From the NCBI GenBank assembly GCA_902762335.1, contig CACWNZ010000010.1, positions 1 to 13,062 of the forward strand: DNA of 13,062 nt, in the 5' to 3' direction. This DNA is from an uncultured Ruminococcus sp. (GTDB lineage Bacteria; Bacillota; Clostridia; Oscillospirales; Acutalibacteraceae). A program made the position numbers and the translations under genes. Positions 1-5,956 of this stretch are shown here, piece by piece. A model generated the notes under the pieces. It saw only the letters and a program-made list of their open reading frames with translations. It ran no database searches and was not told the origin of the DNA. The stretch's first letter is position 1; each line of letters opens with the position of its first letter.

Positions 1-49
1 ATATCTCTCGAAAAATCGGAAAAATTCACCATATATTTCATCTGAGAAC

Positions 50-78
50 TTGAAATTTGGAAAAGAATATTCTATAAT
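50..78 (+). promoter_or_regulatory. Sigma-A-type promoter of the mraZ operon
   Basis: TTGAAA at 50-55 and a perfect TATAAT at 73-78 are separated by exactly 17 bp, close to the housekeeping consensus. Transcription should start near 84-86, leaving a leader of about 70 nt before mraZ. The leader is almost filled by the MraZ-box-like array. I see no other good promoter in the first 155 bases. The call rests on sequence match only. Confidence 0.85.
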
Positions 79-87
79 AAGTAACAC

Positions 88-148
88 ACAGTGGTGAAAG
101 GTGCAACGAAGTGGTACGAAATGGTGCAAAACTTTGTTGAAATGGTGG
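88..148 (+). promoter_or_regulatory. MraZ-box array (tandem decamers) in the mraZ leader
   Basis: Degenerate decamers of the form RAARTGGNNN repeat on a 10-bp register: ACAGTGGTGA at 88, AAGGTGCAAC at 98, GAAGTGGTAC at 108, GAAATGGTGC at 118, a poor unit at 128, and GAAATGGTGG at 139 (shifted by 1 bp). MraZ is known to bind direct repeats with 10-bp spacing upstream of its own gene: TGGG-type in E. coli, AAAGTG-type in mollicutes. The likely role is autoregulation of the operon. The array begins just after the predicted transcription start, so bound MraZ could block promoter clearance. The last unit overlaps the GGTGG SD of mraZ at 144-148. Confidence 0.8.
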
Positions 149-155
149 AAAAGCT

Positions 156-575
156 ATGTTGATGGGGTCATATCAACATAATATCGACCCGAAGGGCCGT
201 GTGATAATGCCCGCTAAGTTCCGTGAGGAGCTTGGTGAGGTCTTTTACGCCACCAAAGGACCTGACGAAACGGTACACGTTCTCTCTGCTGAGAACTGGG
301 AGGAGCTCGGCAAAAAGATCTGCGCCCTTCCGTCGTCGAAGTCAAAGGATCTTTCACGCTTCGTGTTCTCGAGCGCGGCGGAGCTCATGCCCGACAAGCA
401 GGGCAGGGTGCTTCTTCCTCAGGTGCTGAGGGACTTCGCTCATCTTGATAAGGACGTCATGATAATAGGCACGGGCAGCCGTGTGGAGATATGGGATCTT
501 GCCCGTTGGAATAAGTATAACGATGAAATATCCCAAAGTCAAGTGCTTGAGATCATGAATCTGTACGATATTTAG
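156..575 (+). CDS. mraZ: Transcriptional regulator MraZ
   Basis: 139 residues, close to the family's usual 140-150. MraZ is a DNA-binding protein of the SpoVT/AbrB fold that assembles into rings and controls the dcw operon. Two copies of the family half-motif are visible: DPKGRVIMPAKFR near residues 11-23 and DKQGRVLLPQVLR near residues 80-92, each carrying the D-x-x-G-R signature. The opening MLMGSYQHNID is typical. An ATG also occurs two codons downstream at 162; I chose 156 because GGTGG at 144-148 lies 7 nt upstream. It is the first gene of the cluster, 30 bp before rsmH, and is preceded by its own presumptive binding sites, so autoregulation is likely. Confidence 0.96.
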   Translation: MLMGSYQHNIDPKGRVIMPAKFREELGEVFYATKGPDETVHVLSAENWEELGKKICALPSSKSKDLSRFVFSSAAELMPDKQGRVLLPQVLRDFAHLDKDVMIIGTGSRVEIWDLARWNKYNDEISQSQVLEIMNLYDI

Positions 576-605
576 TACAACGCACGAGATAAGGGACGGA
601 ATGAT

Positions 606-1532
606 ATGGAATTCTTGCACAGACCCGTTCTTCTTGAAGAAACGATAGCTTCACTTGATATAAAGCCCGACGGGATCTACCTTGACGGCACGGCAGGAGG
701 CGGAGGACACTCGGCGGAGATACTGCGAAGACTCGATAAGGGAACGCTTATCTGCACGGATAAGGACCCCGATGCGATAGAGACGCTGAGTGAAAGGTTT
801 TCCGAGAGCAGGAACGTTAAAATTGTCAGATCGGATTTTTCGGATATGGACACGGTGCTCTCGCAGCTCGGCATAGAGGGGCTCGACGGAGTGCTGCTCG
901 ATATTGGAGTTTCATCCCACCAGCTTGACACCGCAAGCCGTGGGTTTTCTTATCATTACGATGCGCCGCTGGATATGCGCATGAGCCGGAGCGGCGCGAC
1001 CTGCGCAGACCTTGTGAACGGGCTCTCTTACGGCGAGCTTGTAAAAATTCTTTTTACGTACGGCGAGGAGAAATTCGCAAAGAGCATTGCGCGGGCAATA
1101 GAGCGCGAAAGAGCCGTAAAGCCCATAACGACGACCCTTCAGCTTGCGGAGATAGTAAAATCGGCTTATCCGCCCGCAAAAAGGCACGAAAAGCACCCCG
1201 CAAGAAAGACCTTTCAGGCGCTCAGGATAGCCGTGAACGGTGAGCTGGACAGACTATCCGAAGGACTTGACAAGGCGTTTGCGGCGCTTAAAAAGGGCGG
1301 CAGGCTCTCCGTTATAACCTTCCATTCCCTTGAGGACAGAATGGTCAAGCAGAGAATGGCGTCGTGGTGTCAGGGCTGTACCTGCCCGAAGGATTTTCCT
1401 GTATGCGTGTGCGGCAAGACCCCGAGCGCAAGGCTCGTACTTAAAAAGCCTGCCGAAGCAGGCGAGGCTGAGCTTGAAGAAAACCCCCGCAGCAGAAGCG
1501 CAAAGCTGCGTTGCTGTGAGAGGATAAAATAA
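606..1532 (+). CDS. rsmH: 16S rRNA (cytosine(1402)-N(4))-methyltransferase
   Basis: 308 residues, normal for RsmH (formerly MraW). The enzyme uses S-adenosylmethionine to methylate N4 of C1402 in the ribosomal P site of 16S rRNA. The SAM-binding loop LDGTAGGGGHS is near residues 26-36, followed by TDKDPDAI, DGVLLDIGVSSHQLD, the DAPLDMRM segment, HPARKTFQALRIAVN and ITFHSLEDRMVK. The C-terminal part has a cysteine-rich patch (C255, C258, C260, C267, C269), common in clostridial RsmH and possibly metal-binding. An SD-like AAGGGACGG at 591-599 precedes the ATG. It is almost certainly cotranscribed with mraZ and the FtsL-like gene 33 bp downstream. Confidence 0.97.
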   Translation: MEFLHRPVLLEETIASLDIKPDGIYLDGTAGGGGHSAEILRRLDKGTLICTDKDPDAIETLSERFSESRNVKIVRSDFSDMDTVLSQLGIEGLDGVLLDIGVSSHQLDTASRGFSYHYDAPLDMRMSRSGATCADLVNGLSYGELVKILFTYGEEKFAKSIARAIERERAVKPITTTLQLAEIVKSAYPPAKRHEKHPARKTFQALRIAVNGELDRLSEGLDKAFAALKKGGRLSVITFHSLEDRMVKQRMASWCQGCTCPKDFPVCVCGKTPSARLVLKKPAEAGEAELEENPRSRSAKLRCCERIK

Positions 1533-1565
1533 ACAGCGTATATCAATTAAAGGAGTGTAGCTGAA

Positions 1566-2081
1566 ATGGCTGTAAATAAAAATAGCGGACTTGCTTATGA
1601 TCTCTCTCTGTTTGAACCCGAACCCGCAGCAAACCCTGCCGAGGAGGTCGGATCCATGAAGGTGAAAAACGAGGGCAAGGTCATCAGGCTTGAAACGGAA
1701 GAGTTTGAAAGATCGCAGAGAAGAAGAAGAAACCCCATAATTATTCTCAGCGTTTCTTTGCTTACCCTCGCGGTGGCTGCGGTTTTCTCGTTGATAGTAT
1801 ATAATAACGTAAGGATAAACGAGCTCAACGAGGATATCATCTCTGCAAATGAGGTACTCGAAAATCAGCAGAATCTCGAGGCTCAGTATCAGCTTACAAT
1901 AGACCGCAAGCTCACTGACCGCAAGGTACAGGAATATGCCGAGCAGAAGCTCGGAATGGTACGCGCCAATTCTGCGCAGAAGCAGTTTGTGTCTCTTACC
2001 GACGGAGACAAGGGTGAGGTCATCAGAGGCGACGAAAAGCAGTCGTTCCTTGATAATCTGGCAAAGGTGTTCCATATCTGA
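1566..2081 (+). CDS. ftsL: FtsL-like septal division protein
   Basis: 171 residues with FtsL/DivIC topology: a charged cytoplasmic N-terminus ending in a QRRRR stop, one membrane segment at about residues 57-79, then an extracellular coiled coil at about 82-125. The segment VQEYAEQKLGMVRANSAQKQF (split as VQEYAEQKLGM near 121-131) resembles the family's conserved end. FtsL forms a complex with DivIB and DivIC that activates the SEDS-PBP pair. Position between rsmH and a class B PBP is the classical ftsL slot, which supports the symbol more than sequence does, since FtsL diverges fast. Start 1566 has AAAGGAG at 1549-1555. An in-frame ATG at 1656 also has a good SD (GAGGAGG at 1641-1647), so a form 30 residues shorter is possible. 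Confidence 0.82.
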   Translation: MAVNKNSGLAYDLSLFEPEPAANPAEEVGSMKVKNEGKVIRLETEEFERSQRRRRNPIIILSVSLLTLAVAAVFSLIVYNNVRINELNEDIISANEVLENQQNLEAQYQLTIDRKLTDRKVQEYAEQKLGMVRANSAQKQFVSLTDGDKGEVIRGDEKQSFLDNLAKVFHI

Positions 2082-2116
2082 GCAGCAGCAAGCCTGCAGA
2101 GCAGCGGAAGGGTAAT

Positions 2117-2144
2117 AATACATTTTTGTAAATAGGCATATAAT
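2117..2144 (+). promoter_or_regulatory. Possible internal promoter before the PBP gene
   Basis: A perfect TATAAT lies at 2139-2144 in the gap after ftsL. The best upstream partner is a poor -35 (AATACA, 2117-2122) at 16 bp. Transcription would start near 2151, giving a leader of about 130 nt that carries the hairpins described next. The -35 is weak, so an activator or readthrough from upstream may matter more. Confidence 0.4.
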
Positions 2145-2170
2145 TACAAGGGTGGATGCAATAAAGGAGA

Positions 2171-2209
2171 CGCAGCGGTCGCTGCGGGCTCTTTTGGGGC
2201 ATTTGCCCG
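2171..2209 (+). promoter_or_regulatory. Alternative hairpins resembling an anti-terminator leader
   Basis: CGCAGCG (2171-2177) pairs perfectly with CGCTGCG (2180-2186), hairpin 1:2. CGGGC (2185-2189) can instead pair with GCCCG (2205-2209), pairing 2:3. The second strand of that pairing is also the first strand of the terminator-like hairpin at 2206-2224. The three pairings are mutually exclusive in the order expected of a transcription attenuator. A local alternative, GGGC 2197-2200 with GCCC 2205-2208, also exists. A two-codon ORF (ATG CAA TAA, 2156-2164) with GGGTGG before it lies just upstream. Function is inferred. Confidence 0.45.
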
Positions 2210-2231
2210 ATTTTGTCTATCGGGATTTTTT
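2206..2231 (+). terminator. Intrinsic terminator-like hairpin in the PBP-gene leader
   Basis: CCCGAT (2206-2211) pairs with ATCGGG (2219-2224) around a 7-nt loop, followed by A and six Ts (2226-2231). The shape is that of a modest rho-independent terminator. It ends about 50 bp before the TTG start of the PBP gene, so it would either end ftsL transcripts or act as the terminator arm of an attenuator. Confidence 0.55.
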
Positions 2232-2281
2232 GCGTATATAAGGAAAAAGGCGTCTTTTTAGAGGAAAAGGAGTGGTCAGCT

Positions 2282-4528
2282 TTGAAAAAAGGAGCATCGG
2301 CGAAGCTCTGGAAGCGTTCCGTCTTTGTAATGTTCATAATAATAGTATTCGGCTTCGGCACGGTGGCGGCAAGACTGCTGATCCTTCAGACCGTCATGTC
2401 CGAGGAGCTGCAGCAGAAGGCTGTGTCTCAGCAGCTCTCCGATACTTCTCTCTCTGCAAAGAGGGGCAGCATTTACGACTGCAACGGCAACCTGCTTGCC
2501 CAGAGCATTACGGTATGGGATATAGTTCTTGAGCCGAAAAATATCAAGAACGAGCACCAGGGAATGATCGTGGCAAGAGGAATGGCGGATATCCTCGGCG
2601 TGGATATTGAAGAGGTATTTGAACAGACAAAGCAGGATAACTACTACGAGGTCGTAAAAACAAAGGTGGATACCGACCTTAAGGACGAGGTGCTGCGGTT
2701 CAAGGAAAAAATAGGCGATGAATACGGCATAGGCAACTGCATAAAGGCTATAGAAAGCTATAAGCGCATTTATACTCACGATAATTTTCTTGCGGACGTT
2801 CTGGGCTTTGTGGGCAACGAGAGTCAGGGACTTGAAGGGCTTGAGGCGCAGTATGACGACTATCTTACGGGAAAGCCCGGCAGGCTGGTAATAGCCAAAA
2901 ATGCCGCAGGACAGGAAATGCCCTTTGAGTACGAGCAGAAGATAGAAGCCGTTGACGGCTACGATCTTACACTCACCATAGACGAGTATATACAGAGCCT
3001 CATGGAAAAATACGTCCGTGAGACGATAGCGGAATTCAACGTCGCCAACAGGGGCTGCGCTATTATGATGAACGTCAAGACGGGCGCGATAATCGGCTTT
3101 GCCTGCGAGGGCTCCTTCAACCCCAACGAGCCGTTTAAAATATGGGATCAGAGCAAAAAGGAGCTTATAGACAAGCTGCCCGAAAAGGAGCAGGACGAGG
3201 CCTACTACAAGGCTCAGACGGCTCAGTGGAGAAACAAGGGCGTCAGCGATACCTACGTTCCCGGCTCGGTATTCAAAATGGTGACGGCTTCTGCCGTGCT
3301 GTCTGAAGGACTGAACAAAAAGGACACGAGATTTGAATGCACGGGAGCTTACGTTCCGTTTGAGGGCTCAAGCGCGATAACCTGCTGGCTCAGCGGAGGA
3401 CACGGAGAGCAGGACCTTGAGACGGCGCTGTGCAACTCGTGCAACCCCGCCTTTATGCAGATGGGCAATATGCTGGGCAGAGAAAAGTTCTATGAATATT
3501 ACGTAGCCTTCGGTATGTCGGAGAAAACGGGCATAGACCTTCCCGGTGAGAGCGGAGACTACTTCTTCCAGCATGACGGCGTGTGCGGAATGGATCTTAC
3601 CGACCTTGCGGTAGCGTCCTTCGGTCAGAACTTCAAGATTACCCCGATCCAGATGCTATCCGCCTGCGCCGCAATAGCCAACGGCGGCAAGCTGATGACC
3701 CCGTACGTGGTGCAGAGCATAGCTGACAGCAACGGCAACGTTGTAAAGAGCACCGAGCCCAAGATAAGACATCAGGCAATATCGGAGGACGTGGCTTCGC
3801 AGATGTGCGATATGCTCAGAAACAACGTAATAAGCGGCGGCGGTACCAACGGCTACGTTCCGGGCTACAGGGTAGCGGGAAAAACAGGTACCTCACAGAA
3901 GATAGTAGACGAGGACGGCAAGCCGTCCAACGACTACGTAGGCTCCTTCTGCGGCTTTGCTCCCGCAGACGACCCGCAGGTAGCGCTTATCTGCTATTTC
4001 GATACCCCCGACCCGAACATCAACTACTACGGCTCTGCCGTAGCGGGTCCCTGCTTCAGAAATATCCTCAGCGAGGCGCTGCCCTATTTAGGAGTAGAAA
4101 AGGTATACACGGGCGCAGAGCTTGACAATCTTGATACCACCACGGGAGCCTATACGGGTCTTAAAACTGTCGAGGCAGAGGCCGCCGTCAACAGCGACAA
4201 GCTCAAGTTCGTCACCGTAGGAGAGGGCAAGACCGTCGTATCGCAGAATCCGCCCGCATATTCGACCATACCCAAGGACGGAACGGTAATTCTCTATACA
4301 GACGAAAAACCGAAAATAACTCAGGTAAAGGTCCCCGATTTCTCGGGATATACGCTTGCAGAGGTAAACAGGACTGCGTCAGAGCTGAATCTGAATGTCT
4401 GCATTACAGGCTCACTGTCTACCGAGGGTACAAGCTATGCGAAATCTCAGGATATACCCCCCGATACCCTTGTGGACCCCTATTCGGTAATAACCATTAC
4501 CTTCAACCAGGACAACCGCATAATGTAG
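2282..4528 (+). CDS. Class B penicillin-binding protein with two PASTA domains (SpoVD/FtsI type)
   Basis: 748 residues from TTG 2282. This septal transpeptidase cross-links peptidoglycan made by its SEDS partner. A membrane anchor spans about residues 13-36. The class B dimerisation region starts at KRGSIYDCNGN (K60). The transpeptidase domain has all three active-site motifs: S329-V-F-K332, S386-C-N388 and K534-T-G536. Two PASTA domains follow at about 617-677 and 683-743, the second opening with VKVPDFSG. SpoVD usually has one PASTA domain and Gram-positive division PBPs such as PBP2X two, so I leave the symbol open. I chose the TTG at 2282 because AAAAGGAG at 2265-2272 lies 9 nt upstream; the reading frame extends back to 2213 but that part crosses the terminator-like hairpin and has no SD. 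Confidence 0.95.
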   Translation: MKKGASAKLWKRSVFVMFIIIVFGFGTVAARLLILQTVMSEELQQKAVSQQLSDTSLSAKRGSIYDCNGNLLAQSITVWDIVLEPKNIKNEHQGMIVARGMADILGVDIEEVFEQTKQDNYYEVVKTKVDTDLKDEVLRFKEKIGDEYGIGNCIKAIESYKRIYTHDNFLADVLGFVGNESQGLEGLEAQYDDYLTGKPGRLVIAKNAAGQEMPFEYEQKIEAVDGYDLTLTIDEYIQSLMEKYVRETIAEFNVANRGCAIMMNVKTGAIIGFACEGSFNPNEPFKIWDQSKKELIDKLPEKEQDEAYYKAQTAQWRNKGVSDTYVPGSVFKMVTASAVLSEGLNKKDTRFECTGAYVPFEGSSAITCWLSGGHGEQDLETALCNSCNPAFMQMGNMLGREKFYEYYVAFGMSEKTGIDLPGESGDYFFQHDGVCGMDLTDLAVASFGQNFKITPIQMLSACAAIANGGKLMTPYVVQSIADSNGNVVKSTEPKIRHQAISEDVASQMCDMLRNNVISGGGTNGYVPGYRVAGKTGTSQKIVDEDGKPSNDYVGSFCGFAPADDPQVALICYFDTPDPNINYYGSAVAGPCFRNILSEALPYLGVEKVYTGAELDNLDTTTGAYTGLKTVEAEAAVNSDKLKFVTVGEGKTVVSQNPPAYSTIPKDGTVILYTDEKPKITQVKVPDFSGYTLAEVNRTASELNLNVCITGSLSTEGTSYAKSQDIPPDTLVDPYSVITITFNQDNRIM

Positions 4529-4531
4529 CCG

Positions 4532-4555
4532 GCGCAGGCTCTGCGCTCCCTTGTT
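4532..4555 (+). terminator. Weak terminator candidate after the PBP gene
   Basis: A perfect 6-bp GC-rich stem, GCGCAG with CTGCGC, closes a 3-nt loop 3 bp after the stop codon. The following bases (TCCCTTGTT) are only partly T-rich, so termination, if any, is probably incomplete. Confidence 0.3.
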
Positions 4556-4607
4556 CGCGGAGCGGCTCATTCATGATACCATGCTTTTATGCCGCGGCGG
4601 AAGAAGA

Positions 4608-4628
4608 GAATAACGAATAGTGAATAGT
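4608..4628 (+). repeat. Heptamer tandem repeat, three units
   Basis: GAATAAC, GAATAGT and GAATAGT follow each other without gaps. Two further 7-bp-period arrays lie downstream in the same gap, at 4687-4700 (GTGGAAA, GTGGAAT) and 4738-4758 (CACACTC, CACATTT, CACATCA). Confidence 0.6.
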
Positions 4629-4679
4629 TGCGGTCGACCTCATGGCATTATAGTAAGTTCTTGGAGAAGGACTGCTTCC

Positions 4680-4753
4680 TGAAAACGTGGAAAGTGGAAT
4701 TAAGCGTGTGCCGCGAAGTTTTGATAATTTCAGATCCCACACTCCACATTTCA
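4680..4753. repeat. Imperfect inverted repeat built on heptamer arrays
   Basis: The left arm has GAAA (4681-4684), GTGGA (4687-4691) and GTGG (4694-4697). The right arm has CCAC (4737-4740), TCCAC (4743-4747) and TTTC (4749-4752). These pair to give about 13 base pairs broken by two small internal loops around a 39-nt interior. It could be a relic of a small repeat element or an RNA hairpin in the mraY leader. No flanking target duplication is evident. Confidence 0.45.
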
Positions 4754-4882
4754 CATCAGAAGAAAGCAGGCACGCAAGGTATGACAGAATAAAAAACGAT
4801 GCTCTTATGAAGAAACAGCCGCCGGCGAGCCGCCGGAGCCGATTCGCGGCGGGGACACCCCGCAGAAAGGTGGAAAAGAAAA

Positions 4883-5908
4883 ATGACGGGAATGTGGACG
4901 GTGATAGCCGCGATAGCATCATTCGGTGCGGCGGCACTTTTCGGGATTTGGCTGGTGCCGTTTCTCAGGAAGATCCATTTCGGACAGACCATAAGGGAGG
5001 AGGGTCCTCAGTGGCATAATACGAAGCAGGGCACCCCCATAATGGGCGGCTTTATGTTCATTGCCGCAAGCATAGTCATAGGCACGCTGTGCATACTTCT
5101 GTATCATGCCTTCGGTGTGCAGGAGACTCCTCTGCTCAATGCAAAGATGTTTGCGGGAATGTTCATGGCGGCTGCCTTCGGCGCAATAGGCTTCATAGAT
5201 GACTACATCAAGGCGGTCAAAAAGAGAAATTTAGGTCTTACCGCCGTACAGAAGCTTGTGCTGCAATTCGTGGTGGCAATAGCTTATCTCGTCACGATAG
5301 CCATATTCGGCGGCAAGACGGAGACGTTCATACCCTTTTACGGAATGCTCGACATAGGTATCTTCTACTATCCGTTGGCGGCAATACTTATTGTCGGCAT
5401 AGTAAATGCAGCCAACCTTACCGACGGCATAGACGGTCTTGACGGCTCGGTCACCTTCTTTATATCCATATTCTTCATGCTGATAGCAAGCTTTGTCAGC
5501 AGAATGGGAGTTTCCATAATGTCCGCAGCGCTTGCGGGCGGCTGCCTCGGCTTCCTCGTGTGGAACTTCCACCCCGCAAAGGTATTCATGGGAGATACGG
5601 GCTCGCTCTATCTCGGCGGTTACGTCTGTGCCCTCGCCTTTGCCCTCGATATGCCGATAATGCTCATACTTATAGGTCTTATTTATATACTTGAGATGTT
5701 CTCCGTCATTCTTCAGGTGCTCTATTTCAAGGCGACCAAGGGCAAGAGACTTTTCAAGATGAGCCCGATACATCATCATTTTGAGATGTGCGGCTGGTCA
5801 GAGGTAAAGATCGTAATAATGTTCAGCATATTTACCGTTATATGCGGCGCGCTTTCCTTTATCGTCGTTGTTTACGGCAACTACAGGATCCCCGCATTTT
5901 CCGTTTGA
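4883..5908 (+). CDS. mraY: Phospho-N-acetylmuramoyl-pentapeptide-transferase
   Basis: 341 residues; the family runs about 320-360. MraY moves phospho-MurNAc-pentapeptide from UDP to undecaprenyl phosphate, forming lipid I on the inner face of the membrane. It is a polytopic protein of about ten membrane segments. Diagnostic motifs are GTPIMGG near the N-terminus, the D106-D107-Y-I-K motif followed by KKRNLGLTAVQK, N178-L-T-D-G-I-D-G-L-D187, FMGDTGSLYLGG and the H297-H-H299 motif in SPIHHHFE. AAAGGTGG at 4867-4874 precedes ATG 4883; an in-frame ATG at 4892 is an alternative. It starts a tight run with ftsW, murG and divIB. murD, which usually follows it in Firmicutes, is missing. Confidence 0.97.
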   Translation: MTGMWTVIAAIASFGAAALFGIWLVPFLRKIHFGQTIREEGPQWHNTKQGTPIMGGFMFIAASIVIGTLCILLYHAFGVQETPLLNAKMFAGMFMAAAFGAIGFIDDYIKAVKKRNLGLTAVQKLVLQFVVAIAYLVTIAIFGGKTETFIPFYGMLDIGIFYYPLAAILIVGIVNAANLTDGIDGLDGSVTFFISIFFMLIASFVSRMGVSIMSAALAGGCLGFLVWNFHPAKVFMGDTGSLYLGGYVCALAFALDMPIMLILIGLIYILEMFSVILQVLYFKATKGKRLFKMSPIHHHFEMCGWSEVKIVIMFSIFTVICGALSFIVVVYGNYRIPAFSV

Positions 5909-5956
5909 TACCGCTGCATAAAGCAGCCTGATATTTAAGAAAGGATGTTCCCCGTC

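Larger units (their letters stand above)
4529..4882 (+). other. 354-bp gene-free stretch between the PBP gene and mraY
   Basis: No convincing gene is present. It opens with a perfect short hairpin (GCGCAG 4532-4537 with CTGCGC 4541-4546). It then holds three arrays of 7-bp repeats (4608-4628, 4687-4700, 4738-4758), a long imperfect hairpin at 4680-4753, and two overlapping GC-rich hairpins at 4830-4862. A TATAGT at 4649-4654 could be a -10 element, but its best -35 (TTGCGG, 4628-4633) is only 15 bp away. One + frame stays open through 4687-5019 but has no SD and runs into mraY in another frame, so I do not call it a gene. Confidence 0.7.

Noticed and set aside
1254..2123. Long minus-strand open frame (289 aa) antisense to rsmH and ftsL
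   Set aside because: It overlaps two well-identified genes, has no SD or recognisable domain, and its composition is that expected from the antisense of biased codons.
2213..2281. Upstream TTG start for the PBP gene
   Set aside because: It begins inside the loop of the terminator-like hairpin and has no SD, while TTG 2282 has a strong one and gives the normal short head before the membrane segment.
4687..5019. Plus-strand 110-aa open frame upstream of and overlapping mraY
   Set aside because: No SD, low-complexity basic translation, and it runs 137 bases into mraY in a different frame.
5913..5927. Hairpin GCTGC-ATAAA-GCAGC after mraY
   Set aside because: Only 5 bp and followed by no T-tract, inside a tight operon gap; likely without function.
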